The notes under the pieces: model-generated
What the model saw: the letters and a program-made list of their open reading frames with translations, nothing else
What the model was told of the DNA's origin: nothing
Database searches by the model: none
From: an uncultured Clostridia bacterium
GTDB lineage: Bacteria; Bacillota; Clostridia; Christensenellales; Aristaeellaceae
Direction of reading: 5' to 3'
Assembly: GCA_937934775.1 (NCBI GenBank)
Contig: CALGYL010000355.1
Coordinates: forward strand, 1 to 27,735
Length of the DNA: 27,735 bases
Shown here: positions 8,662-15,545 of the stretch, one piece after another
Position numbering within the stretch: the first letter of the stretch is position 1
Layout: every line of letters starts with the position of its first letter
Made by a program: the position numbers and the translations under genes

Positions 8662-9672
8662 ATGAAGCGCGATATGAAGGCATGGCTGAACGATATGGTT
8701 GCATCCCCGGTGAAGAAGGCGCTGCCGGTTTTGTCCTTTCCGGCGATCCAATTGATGGGCATCACCGTCCGGGCGCTGATTTCCGACTCAGAACGCCAGG
8801 CAGAGGGAATGTCGCTGGTGGCGGAGCGGGTGAAATCAGCGGCGGCGGTCAGCCTGATGGACCTGTCGGTGGAAGCGGAGTGCTTCGGCTCGACGATTCG
8901 CGTCAGCGACGAGGAAGTGCCCACAGTCACAGGCTCCATCGTAAAGACAGAAGAAGACGTGAAAAATCTTACGGTTCCGCCGGTGGGCGCGTGCCGCACG
9001 GGCATTTACATTAAGGCCATCGAGAAGGCCGTCCAGCAGATTCAGGACCGGCCGGTGCTGGCGGGCATCATCGGGCCTTTCTCGCTGACCGGGCGGCTGA
9101 TGGACGTGACCGAAGTCATGTACGCCTGTTACGACGAGCCGGAGACGGTGCGCAAGGTGCTGGAAAAGGTGACGGGTTTCCTGATTGAGTACGCGCTGGC
9201 CTACCGCGCGGTGGGCGCCGGCGGCGTGGTGATGGCGGAACCGCTGGCGGGCGTTCTGAACCCGGAGCTGGCGGAAGAATTCTCCTGCAAGTATGTGAAG
9301 AAGATCATCGACGCCGTGCAGACGAACGAATTCATCGTCGTCTACCACAACTGCGGTAACGCCACCCCGAGCATGACCGATCAGTTGGCCGCGATGGGCG
9401 CTGCGGCCTACCACTTCGGGAACGCGGTGCAGATGGAGGAAATCCTCAAAAAAATGCCTTCCGGCGTTCCCTGCCTGGGCAACGTGGATCCCGCCGGACA
9501 GTTCCGCAACGGCACCCCGGAATCCATCCGCCAGGCGACGCTGACCCTGATGGAAAAGTGCACGCAGTATCCGAACTTCGTGATCTCCTCCGGCTGCGAC
9601 ATTCCGCCCGCTTCCAAGTGGGAGAACATCGACGCCTTCTTTGCCGCGGTGGATGAGTTCTACGGGAAATAA
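8662..9672 (+). CDS. Uroporphyrinogen decarboxylase-fold methyltransferase (MtaA/CmuA family)
   Basis: The 336-aa protein begins at ATG 8662 with GGAGG 8 nt upstream; upstream codons in the same frame run through repeat copy B and are not coding. It is a URO-D-superfamily TIM-barrel protein of the MtaA/MtbA/CmuA type, which moves methyl groups between a corrinoid protein and a thiol such as coenzyme M. The zinc/thiol-activating set H-x-C...C is present: His229 and Cys231 in YHNCGNA, and Cys312 in SSGCDIPP. Other family stretches are LAGIIGPFSLTGRL and CLGNVDPAGQF. True uroporphyrinogen decarboxylases lack this triad. No corrinoid protein, MtaB-type partner or reactivation factor is nearby, so the methyl donor and acceptor are unknown. 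Confidence 0.85.
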   Translation: MKRDMKAWLNDMVASPVKKALPVLSFPAIQLMGITVRALISDSERQAEGMSLVAERVKSAAAVSLMDLSVEAECFGSTIRVSDEEVPTVTGSIVKTEEDVKNLTVPPVGACRTGIYIKAIEKAVQQIQDRPVLAGIIGPFSLTGRLMDVTEVMYACYDEPETVRKVLEKVTGFLIEYALAYRAVGAGGVVMAEPLAGVLNPELAEEFSCKYVKKIIDAVQTNEFIVVYHNCGNATPSMTDQLAAMGAAAYHFGNAVQMEEILKKMPSGVPCLGNVDPAGQFRNGTPESIRQATLTLMEKCTQYPNFVISSGCDIPPASKWENIDAFFAAVDEFYGK

Positions 9673-9694
9673 TCGCTCACTTTACAGGTTATTA

Positions 9695-9735
9695 AGGCCC
9701 AGGTTTCTACACCTGGGCCTCTGAGCATCAAAAAA
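9695..9735 (+). repeat. Direct repeat, first copy, with 10-bp hairpin
   Basis: A 10-bp hairpin (9695-9704 with 9711-9720, loop TTCTAC) is followed by CTGAGCATCAAAAA. The whole block recurs at 9925-9966 with only a one-base insertion and an end difference. It lies just after the methyltransferase stop and may serve as its transcription end. Confidence 0.85.
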
Positions 9736-9755
9736 CCCGTATGGTTTTTTGATGC
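9725..9755. terminator. 13-bp hairpin with A-run/T-run arms
   Basis: GCATCAAAAAACC (9725-9737) pairs perfectly with 9743-9755 around CGTAT. The T-run is within the stem, as in some bidirectional terminators. It may terminate the methyltransferase transcript. Confidence 0.5.
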
Positions 9756-9756
9756 G

Positions 9757-9897
9757 ATGGAAGAAGCGCTTCGTGCGCCTAAAATCCTGCCGGATTTCCG
9801 GGCGGCGCACTGACTTATGGTGCTGTTTCTACCACCAGTGTGCGCTACTGTTGGCAGAAACACGCTTCCGGCGCACTGGTCGCCGGAAGCGAATGAA
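9757..9897 (-). repeat. Dispersed two-hairpin element, copy C
   Basis: On the minus strand, hairpin 1 pairs 9891-9881 with 9873-9863 (11 bp, perfect). Hairpin 2 (9861 back to 9825) is imperfect: GTTTCT/AGAAAC ends plus a partly matched middle. The core follows as GTCAGTGCGCCGCCCGGAA (9814-9796), then GGATTTTAGGC. The element sits between the two direct repeats at 9695 and 9925. Confidence 0.75.
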
Positions 9898-9924
9898 GAA
9901 GAACGAGGCTTTGTTGATGGCCTG

Positions 9925-9966
9925 AGGCCCAGGTTTCTACACCTGGGCCTCCTGAGCATCAAAAAC
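9925..9966 (+). repeat. Direct repeat, second copy, abutting a gene remnant
   Basis: This is the second copy of the 9695-9735 block, with the same 10-bp hairpin and CTGAGCATCAAAAA. It leads directly into the SnoaL-like remnant, so the homologous coding sequence begins where the repeat ends. Confidence 0.85.
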
Positions 9967-10140
9967 GCGTTTGAGGACGGCCAGTGGGCCATCATGGAAT
10001 GGCACGATCCGCTGGGGCTGTGTGGCTGCGGCTTCTTCCACATCGTAAACGGACAGATCGTGCTCCAGCGCGGCTACTGGGACAAACTGTCCTTCCTCCG
10101 GCAGCGCGGCCTGCCCATTGTTACGGAACACCTTGAATGA
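9961..10140 (+). pseudogene. C-terminal remnant of a SnoaL-like (NTF2-fold) protein
   Basis: About 59 codons remain open to a TGA at 10138-10140. The peptide contains FEDGQWAIMEWHDP, GCGFFHIVNGQIVLQRGYWD and KLSFLRQRGLPI. These match the last strands of SnoaL-like/NTF2-fold proteins, where a GKIV-x-x-x-x-YWD segment is typical. A complete member is usually 110-150 aa, so the N-terminal half is missing. The open frame continues upstream through the repeats to 9817, but that part has no family similarity and no ribosome site. I read it as a gene beheaded by the repeat insertion or a linked deletion. Its last 20 bp overlap the 3' end of the opposing sod gene. Confidence 0.7.
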
Positions 10141-10633
10141 TGCCGCAGGCGATGCGCTCACCCGCCTTGCCCGCGGGCTGTGAGGTGAAGTCGTCCGGGT
10201 CCAGATGCACCACCACCGTCCGCCCGATCACCTGCGGTACGGTAAAGCGGTTGGTGTAGACCATGCTCCAGGCAAACCCGGCGTTGCCAAACAGCGGCGG
10301 CAGATCGCCCGCGTGCTGCGGGTGCTCGCAGTCGTCGGGGTTGAAATGGCTGAGGGCGTCGGCGAAGGGCTGCTCCGCCGTGCCGGTACAACTGGTTCCC
10401 TCATGGATGTGAAAGCCAAACACGCGGCCTGCGCAAGGCCCGCTCTCCCCCGGGAGCCCGGTGAATTCCGCGGCCACGACGACGCCCGGTCCGCTGGGGT
10501 AAAATGTGACATAACCCTCCACGGCGGGATATGCTTCGCTCCCCCGCACGATGGCGCGCGCCGCGGGTTTCAGCGCGCGCAGCATGTGGCCAAGATAACT
10601 TACGCCCTGGCCCCGGCCATAGTACAACGCCAT
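10121..10633 (-). CDS. Cu/Zn superoxide dismutase family protein
   Basis: This is a 170-aa member of the Cu/Zn superoxide dismutase family, which dismutates superoxide to oxygen and peroxide. Copper ligands are visible in GFHIHEG (His75, His77) and VVVHLDPDD (His143). Zinc-site residues lie in CEHPQHAGDLPPL (His104, His107, Asp110). The C-terminal signature SQPAGKAGERIACGII carries the guiding arginine (Arg160) and a cysteine (Cys163) able to bond Cys82. There is no signal peptide, so it is predicted cytoplasmic, unlike most bacterial SodC. ATG 10633 follows an AGGGAGG that is close to it; ATG 10660 lacks a ribosome site, so the start is not certain. A full set of metal ligands suggests an active enzyme, plausibly helping an anaerobe survive oxygen. 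Confidence 0.85.
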   Translation of the reverse strand: MALYYGRGQGVSYLGHMLRALKPAARAIVRGSEAYPAVEGYVTFYPSGPGVVVAAEFTGLPGESGPCAGRVFGFHIHEGTSCTGTAEQPFADALSHFNPDDCEHPQHAGDLPPLFGNAGFAWSMVYTNRFTVPQVIGRTVVVHLDPDDFTSQPAGKAGERIACGIIQGVP

Positions 10634-10699
10634 CCACCTCCCTTTCAATCGCTGCCCCATTGTATGCGGCGGAGGGAGGGAGACATGTGCGCCTCACGC

Positions 10700-10909
10700 A
10701 CGTTTGTGAAACCCGCATTCCTGAAATCCCGTCGTTCTTTCCATTCGTTCCCGGCGGATAACGTCTATGCGAACACCTGGGATGCCGACCCCGCCGTCCT
10801 TTCCATTCGTTCCCAGCGACATGCGCGCCGGGAACGCGTTTGGGGACCAGCGCGCACGCTGGTCCCCAAACAATTCCTGCCGTCAGAGGACCGTCCGGAA
10901 GTCCATCAA
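10700..10909 (+). repeat. Dispersed two-hairpin element, copy D (hairpins and core)
   Basis: Hairpin 1 pairs 10808-10818 with 10826-10836 (11 bp, one mismatch) and hairpin 2 pairs 10838-10852 with 10857-10871 (15 bp, perfect). A diverged core (GTCAGAGGACCGTCCGGAA, 10882-10900) follows. An extra degenerate half of hairpin 1 (CCATTCGTTCCCGGCGG) lies near 10741-10757, as in copy B. No gene is seen here. Confidence 0.8.
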
Positions 10910-11122
10910 GATTTCAGGCTCCCGCAGTACCCTATCGTCCCTACGCGTTCAAACATCCGAAGGAGGTTTCTACGCCACAGGATTTCAGGCACCCGCAGTA
11001 CTCTTTCGTCCCTGCGCGTTGATACATCCGAAGGAGGTTTCATCGCCACAGGATTTCAGGCTCCCGCAGTTCTTCTTCGTCCCTGCGCGTTGAAACATCC
11101 GAAGGTGGTTTCAATGCCCGTG
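10910..11122 (+). repeat. Three 71-bp tandem units, tail of copy D
   Basis: Units begin at 10910, 10981 and 11052 with GATTTCAGGC, and share CCCGCAGT, CGTCCCT, CGCGTT and CATCCGAAGG blocks. Similar, shorter (65-bp) units form the tail of copy A. They stop exactly at the end of the minus-strand lipoprotein gene. Confidence 0.9.
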
Positions 11123-11656
11123 CTAGCGGTATACGTTCTCCGTTCCCCGCTCCGTCATCACCTGAACCGACTTGGCATTCAGCGTCAGATACGTCTGCCC
11201 CTCCAGATCGTACTTGTCCAGGGTGCCGATCACCTCTATCCAGTCGTTGTCCTGGGGCATCTGCCCGTCCCAGGTAAATTCGAACCCGCACATGGAGCCA
11301 TCGTTTCCGCAGCAGCCCGGCCCCACCCGGTAGACATAGTAATAGGTAGTGTCGCTGGGCTCATAATATTCGGAGGTGAACATGCCCTGCAACTTGATGG
11401 TGCGGCCGATGTAGTCGTCAAAATTGGTGTAGATTTCGTTGATGTAGGTAACGTACATGTTCTCGGTCAGCTCGATCACATCGGAATTCGCCGATACTTC
11501 CGAGGTTGAACCCGCCTGCGCGGCACCCGCTGTCTGCGCGGTATTCGCCACCTGCGCGCCCTGCGAAGGCTGCGAGGACTGCGCCTTCTGCACGGTACAG
11601 CCGGTCACCAGGAGCATCAGGCAGGCAGCGAGCAGAACATACAGAAATCTCTTCAT
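11123..11656 (-). CDS. Lipoprotein with YcgQ/DUF1980-like C-terminal domain
   Basis: The 177-aa product has a lipoprotein signal (LVTGC, Cys20), a Gln/Ser/Ala-rich linker (21-60) and a C-terminal domain (about 75-170). That domain resembles the tail of the YcgQ/DUF1980 family: DYIGRTIKLQGMF, a RVGPGCCG motif (Cys115, Cys116), MCGFEFTWDG (Cys123), DNDWIEVIGTL and a final strand AKSVQVM. YcgQ-type proteins are small-OB-like and genetically linked to zinc supply; the cysteine cluster could bind metal. Its ATG overlaps the znuB stop (ATGA), and AGAGGAG precedes it, so it is co-translated with the zinc-type importer. I infer an accessory role in metal capture outside the membrane; the exact function is unknown. 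Confidence 0.75.
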   Translation of the reverse strand: MKRFLYVLLAACLMLLVTGCTVQKAQSSQPSQGAQVANTAQTAGAAQAGSTSEVSANSDVIELTENMYVTYINEIYTNFDDYIGRTIKLQGMFTSEYYEPSDTTYYYVYRVGPGCCGNDGSMCGFEFTWDGQMPQDNDWIEVIGTLDKYDLEGQTYLTLNAKSVQVMTERGTENVYR

Positions 11657-12489
11657 GTTTTTCTCCTCTCCCGCACAAAGGCGATCGCGGAAAAAATCCC
11701 GAACGCCAGCATGTTGACGGCCACCACGCTGGCCCCGGCGGGCGTCGCGGCCAGGTAGGAGACGGTCATGCCGATGGCAAAGCAGACGACCGACAGGACG
11801 GCGCTGACCAGAATCACCGAGCGGTAGGAGCGCATCAGCCGCATCGAGGTCAGAGCCGGGAAGATCACAAGGCTCGAGATCAAAAGCGCGCCCATCAGCC
11901 GCATGCCCACCACCACCGTCACCGCGGTCAAAAGCGCCAGCAGCATGTTGTACAGCCCCGCCTTCACACCGGTGGCGCGGGCAAAGCCCTCGTCAAACGT
12001 GACCGCGAAGATCTGCCCGTAGAACACAAGGTACAGAATCACCACCACCACCGACAGGGCGACGCTCAGATTCACATCGCTCTTGCTCATGGCGAGGATG
12101 GAGCCGAACATGTAGTTGCACACATCCACGTTCATGCCGATGGTCAGGGAGATGGTCATCACGCCCACCGCGAGCGAACCGGTGGAGATCAGCGCGATGG
12201 CCGCGTCGCCCTTGATCTTGCTGCGCTCGCCCAGCCGTAAAAGAAGAAACGCCGCCGCGATCACCACCGGGATCGCCACCATCAGCGGCGCCGCGCCGAA
12301 CGCGGTGGCCACAGCCAGCGCGCCGAACCCCACATGGGAGAGGCCGTCGCCGATCATCGAATAGCGCTTGAGCACCAGGTTGACGCCCAGAAGTGCCGCG
12401 CACAGCGACACCATCGTGCCCACGATCAGCGCGCGGGTCAAAAACGGGTAGGAAAGCATCTGCCCGAGCGTTTCAATCATCCATTTCAC
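11653..12489 (-). CDS. znuB: Zinc/manganese-type ABC transporter permease
   Basis: This 278-aa membrane subunit belongs to the ABC-3 (ZnuB/MntB) permease family, which forms a homodimeric metal channel. Hydrophobic segments alternate through the chain. Family sequences include LVLKRYSMIGDGLSHVGFGA near the N-terminus, KIKGDAAIALISTGSLAVGV, and VVGMRLMGALLISSLVIFPA. It overlaps the 3' end of znuC by 17 nt and the lipoprotein start by 4 nt. Zinc rather than manganese is favoured only by the context of Cys/His-rich accessory genes. Confidence 0.9.
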   Translation of the reverse strand: MKWMIETLGQMLSYPFLTRALIVGTMVSLCAALLGVNLVLKRYSMIGDGLSHVGFGALAVATAFGAAPLMVAIPVVIAAAFLLLRLGERSKIKGDAAIALISTGSLAVGVMTISLTIGMNVDVCNYMFGSILAMSKSDVNLSVALSVVVVILYLVFYGQIFAVTFDEGFARATGVKAGLYNMLLALLTAVTVVVGMRLMGALLISSLVIFPALTSMRLMRSYRSVILVSAVLSVVCFAIGMTVSYLAATPAGASVVAVNMLAFGIFSAIAFVRERRKT

Positions 12490-13177
12490 CCCCTAAAAAC
12501 AGCTGGCCGGCCTTGCTCTCCTTGTACCCTTCGCAGGAGCCGAAGTAGAGCAGACGGCCCGCCAGGTGCAGGATGTGGGTGCCGTAGCGCACGGCGGCGC
12601 GGATATCGTGGGAAACCATGATCACCGCGATGCCCTCATCGTGGATGCCCTCGATCAATTTATAGAGCTCCTGCGTAGCCACAGGGTCCAGCCCCGCCAC
12701 CGGCTCATCCAACACGATCAGCCGCGAAGTGGCGCAGAGGGCCCGGGCCAGCAGCACCCGCTGCTGCTGGCCGCCGGAGAGCGCGCGGTAGGATTTGCGG
12801 GCAAGCGCCGCGACGCCCAGTTTTTCCATATTGGTTTGGGCCAGCGCCCGCTCGCCCTTGGAATACCAAGGGCGGGCGCCGCGCCGGTTAAGGCAGCCGG
12901 ACAGTACGACCTCCCACACGCTTGCGGGGAAGTCCTTCTGCGCACTGGTCTGTTGGGGCAGGTAGCCGATTTCATCCCGTTTCAGGCCATCGCCTGTCAA
13001 GACGACGCCCTCCCGGACCGGCTCAAGCCCCAACAGCGCTTTGACGAGCGTGCTTTTGCCGGAACCGTTCTCCCCCACGACGCACAGGGTATCCCCGGCG
13101 CTCACGGAAAAGGAGACGTCCCGGAGCGCTACGCCGCCTTCATAGGCGACGGAGACGTTTTGACAGGCGAGCAGCAT
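12473..13177 (-). CDS. znuC: Zinc/manganese-type ABC transporter ATP-binding protein
   Basis: This 234-aa cytoplasmic ATPase has Walker A GENGSGKST (35-43), signature LSGGQQQRVLLARAL, Walker B LIVLDEPVAGLDP and switch VSHD. The QTSAQKDFPASVWEVVLSG stretch is typical of ZnuC-type ATPases. I choose ATG 13177, one base after the znuA stop; AAGGGGG lies about 13 nt before it. The longer frame start at 13207 lies inside znuA and is less likely. It drives the permease encoded next. Confidence 0.9.
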   Translation of the reverse strand: MLLACQNVSVAYEGGVALRDVSFSVSAGDTLCVVGENGSGKSTLVKALLGLEPVREGVVLTGDGLKRDEIGYLPQQTSAQKDFPASVWEVVLSGCLNRRGARPWYSKGERALAQTNMEKLGVAALARKSYRALSGGQQQRVLLARALCATSRLIVLDEPVAGLDPVATQELYKLIEGIHDEGIAVIMVSHDIRAAVRYGTHILHLAGRLLYFGSCEGYKESKAGQLFLGGEMDD

Positions 13178-13178
13178 G

Positions 13179-14126
13179 TTAGCGCATCGCCCCCTTGAGG
13201 GTCTCAAGGTTCTTGGTCATCAGGGAGAGATAGGTTGCGCCCGCGTCCAGATCGGCCTGGGATACGTTGTGGCAGGAGTGGAACATGGCCGTCTTCGCGC
13301 CGGTCTGCTCCGCGATGCTGTCGGCCACCTGGTGATTCGAGAACTCGATGTAGAACACCGTGGAGACTTTCGTTTCCTTCACCTTGTCGATCAGGAACGA
13401 GAGGGTGGCGGCGCTGGGCTCGGTCTCGGTGCTGCAGCCGGGGAAGGCCGCGTAGTAGGTGAGGCCGTATTCATCCGCGAAGTACCGGAGCGGGAAGCGG
13501 TCGCCCACGATCAGCGTCTTGTTTGTCACACCGGCGAAGAAGTCCTTGTACTGCTGGTCCAGCGCCGCGAGCTTTCCGGTGTAAGCCTCGGTATTGGCCT
13601 GATAGGCCGAAGCGTTCGCGGGGTCCAGGGTTTCCAGTTCCTTGGCGATCCCCTGGGCAATCTGGATGGCGTTGGCGGGCGCGGTCCAGACGTGTTCGTC
13701 CAGTTCGACCGCCGTCGAATCCGCTTCGTCTTCATCCTCTTCCGCCTGCATGCCGGGGGCGGTGACTTCCTCCACCGCGGCCACGCAGTCGATCATGCGC
13801 AGGGCGTTCACCTTGGGTTCGAAGGAGGACAGAATGTTGTCCACCCAGGTGTCGGACTCGCCGCCCACGTAGATGAACAGGTCGCAGTCCTGAATTTTCA
13901 GAATGTCCTGGGGGGTGGGCTCATAGGTGTGGCTTTCCGCGCCGGGCGGCAGGAGCATGGTCACATCCGCGCTGTCCCCCGCCACCTGGCGGGCAAAGTC
14001 AAAGGCGGGAAAGTTGGTGGCGACGACCGAAAGCTTTTCGGCCTTGACATCCTGCGCGAGCGCCGCGCCGGCAAACGAAATGCATACGAAAACCAGGGCG
14101 GCAACAGCCGCCAGCATCTTTTTCAT
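13179..14126 (-). CDS. znuA: Zinc-type ABC transporter substrate-binding protein
   Basis: The 315-aa metal receptor is of the ZnuA/PsaA cluster. It has an ordinary signal peptide (cleavage after GAALA, about residue 24) and no lipobox. The first two metal ligands are clear: His66 in ESHTYEPTPQD and His145 in DEHVWTAP. The usual third His/Glu position is replaced in GDRFPLRYF (Arg210, with Asp209 beside it), and the C-terminus has HSCHNVS (His283, His286), which may supply ligands. Instead of a His-rich loop there is an acidic insert (EEDEDEADST, 129-138). GGAGG lies upstream of ATG 14126. Zinc is the likely cargo, but the altered site leaves other metals possible. Confidence 0.88.
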   Translation of the reverse strand: MKKMLAAVAALVFVCISFAGAALAQDVKAEKLSVVATNFPAFDFARQVAGDSADVTMLLPPGAESHTYEPTPQDILKIQDCDLFIYVGGESDTWVDNILSSFEPKVNALRMIDCVAAVEEVTAPGMQAEEDEDEADSTAVELDEHVWTAPANAIQIAQGIAKELETLDPANASAYQANTEAYTGKLAALDQQYKDFFAGVTNKTLIVGDRFPLRYFADEYGLTYYAAFPGCSTETEPSAATLSFLIDKVKETKVSTVFYIEFSNHQVADSIAEQTGAKTAMFHSCHNVSQADLDAGATYLSLMTKNLETLKGAMR

Positions 14127-14144
14127 GGGATATTTCCTCCATGC

Positions 14145-14166
14145 GTTTTGATGGGTACGTCAAAAC
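14145..14166. promoter_or_regulatory. Inverted repeat upstream of znuA
   Basis: GTTTTGA (14145-14151) and TCAAAAC (14160-14166) flank 8 nt. It sits between the small protein gene and the znuA ribosome site. It could be an operator or an mRNA hairpin; no known Zur box is confidently matched. Confidence 0.4.
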
Positions 14167-14198
14167 AGGCCCCAAACGCGGGCCGGGCATGGAGAATC

Positions 14199-14498
14199 TC
14201 AATCGTTCAGACGGTTGCGCAATGCGACGGGAGAAGCCGAGAGAAGATGCGGGCAGCAGGGTACGTCCGGAACCATCGGCGCGAGGCGGCTTGTCAGCCG
14301 CAGCGCCTGCGCGACCGCTACGAGGCCCAGAATGCGCATGACGAACTGCGCGCCCGAATAGGCAACGCAGATCGGGCAGCGCCTGTCCGCGCAGTGGTGC
14401 CCGGCGTGGACAACCTGCAGCCCGATGGAGAAGAAGACCGCCAGCACAAATACCGCGCATAGAATCATAGCGGTCTGCTTGAGCGATCGGCTCCGCAT
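14199..14498 (-). CDS. Small Cys/His-rich membrane protein of the zinc operon
   Basis: The 99-aa product starts at ATG 14498 with GGAGG 7 nt upstream; the longer frame to 14618 has no such site. Residues 8-29 are a hydrophobic segment, followed by a metal-like cluster HAGHHCADRRCPIC (His31, His34, His35, Cys36, Cys41, Cys44), a second hydrophobic segment (about 50-65) and a C-terminal CCPH (81-84). The cluster would lie just outside the membrane. It ends 72 nt before znuA, on the same strand, so it is probably the first gene of the operon. I do not recognise a named family. The arrangement suggests metal binding or handover to the importer. Confidence 0.65.
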   Translation of the reverse strand: MRSRSLKQTAMILCAVFVLAVFFSIGLQVVHAGHHCADRRCPICVAYSGAQFVMRILGLVAVAQALRLTSRLAPMVPDVPCCPHLLSASPVALRNRLND

Positions 14499-14601
14499 GG
14501 CGACGCCTCCTTTCACCGGCATACGCGGGCCGCGGAAGCGTATAAAACGCCGCCTCCCCCCGCGCTGTTCATGGGACGAGCACGGAACAGGGACAGTTCC
14601 A

Positions 14602-14634
14602 CAAAAATCCGGCGACACAAAAAAGCCGCCGATT
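14602..14634 (-). terminator. Possible intrinsic terminator of the metallo-hydrolase gene
   Basis: On the minus strand an AATCGGC arm (14634-14628) and a GCCGGATT arm (14613-14606) pair with one bulged base, followed by TTTTTG. It lies 19 nt beyond the stop of the upstream gene. Confidence 0.4.
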
Positions 14635-14652
14635 TGTCAAGAAGGCAGAACG

Positions 14653-15339
14653 CTATCCTTTCGGCCCGGAGGCGATCAGCGCCGCAAGCGCCGCCCGCAC
14701 ATCGCCCCGGAACATGCCGCCGTGGAACGTGCACACGCATTCGATGTCCAGATCCACAAGCTTCGAAAGCGAGCGGTAGGCAAGCGCCATATCCTGCGTA
14801 TACACCGGGTTGGGCCCGGAAAGCAGGCCGTCCTGCAGGTTGAGCGCGTCGCCCGCGATCAACGTCCTGGCCGCCTCCGCGTACAGGCACAGGTGTCCCG
14901 GCGTGTGGCCGGGCGTGTGGATCGCCCGAATTCCGCCGCAGGCGGGCAGGCGGTCGCCATCCCGAAAACTTCGGCTGATCGGCACCGTGCGCCGGGCATA
15001 GGCCAGGCGCATCTCGTGCCCCTCTGGCAGCGCCTGCAGCTTCACTGGCGTTTCGCGCCCGTCGATATAGGGCGCTTCCGCCTCGTGACACAAAACCTCA
15101 ATGCCGGGGTAGCCCGTCAGGATGTCCTTCAAGCAGCCCACGTGGTCAAAGTCCTGGTGGGTGATCAGGATCTTCGTAATGTCCGCCGGATCACTGCCCG
15201 CCGCACGAACGGCCGCAAGCACCGCCTCCGACAGCATCGGGTAGCTGGTGTCCACCAGAATCAGGTCGCATTCATCCCGCATAAGCACCGGGCGCGTGAT
15301 TCCGCGCTCGGAATGTATCTCCAGCATTTTCAGTTCCAT
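14653..15339 (-). CDS. Metallo-beta-lactamase-fold hydrolase
   Basis: The 228-aa product starts at ATG 15339, with GGGAGG 8 nt upstream; the frame extends to 15639 but overlaps the promoter of the opposite gene. It is a cytoplasmic metallo-beta-lactamase-fold enzyme with metal motif ITHQDFDHVG (His61, Asp63, Asp65, His66), then HTPGHTPGHLCLY (His145), AGDAL (Asp164) and TFHGG (His206). The first motif has Asp in place of the usual second His, a variant seen in a lactonase-like subgroup. Two metal ions and hydrolysis of an ester, lactone or thioester are expected; the substrate is unknown. Confidence 0.85.
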   Translation of the reverse strand: MELKMLEIHSERGITRPVLMRDECDLILVDTSYPMLSEAVLAAVRAAGSDPADITKILITHQDFDHVGCLKDILTGYPGIEVLCHEAEAPYIDGRETPVKLQALPEGHEMRLAYARRTVPISRSFRDGDRLPACGGIRAIHTPGHTPGHLCLYAEAARTLIAGDALNLQDGLLSGPNPVYTQDMALAYRSLSKLVDLDIECVCTFHGGMFRGDVRAALAALIASGPKG

Positions 15340-15485
15340 GGCGTACGCCTCCCTGGGAAATCCCGGTTTGATTATGGCAGAGCCGGCGCCTCCTGTCAAC
15401 CGGATGCCTAAAAACCGGGTGCCTCCTGGCGGCAACACGCTATGCGCCGCGGCCCGCCCGAGAATTATCTTGTCCCTCGCGCGGG

Positions 15486-15513
15486 TTGACAAAGCCGTTA
15501 CCCACGGTATAAT
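15486..15513 (+). promoter_or_regulatory. Sigma-70-type promoter of the lysozyme gene
   Basis: Consensus TTGACA (15486-15491) and TATAAT (15508-15513) are 16 nt apart. The predicted start near 15520 leaves a leader of about 25 nt. It probably drives the lysozyme gene and perhaps the two membrane protein genes after it. Confidence 0.85.
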
Positions 15514-15545
15514 AATAAAAGAAGATTCTGGAAAGGCGGGCCTCC

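Noticed and set aside
9817..9960. N-terminal extension of the SnoaL-like frame
   Set aside because: It reads through repeat copy C and the hairpin repeat, lacks a ribosome site and has no family similarity.
10767..11093. Open frames with repeated PKEVS-type peptides in repeat copy D
   Set aside because: They arise because non-coding 71-bp units can be read through in several frames; there is no ribosome site and the DNA, not the peptide, is conserved with other copies.
10910..11122. CRISPR-like array
   Set aside because: The units are contiguous, degenerate along their whole length and have no unique spacers or nearby cas genes.
13176..14462. 428-codon plus-strand frame opposite znuA
   Set aside because: No motif or ribosome site; it mirrors znuA and the small membrane protein gene, both well supported.
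14584..14600. GGAAC/GTTCC inverted repeat as a Zur operator upstream of the zinc operon
   Set aside because: The arms are only 5 bp and do not match a Zur box I can recognise; a chance palindrome is as likely.
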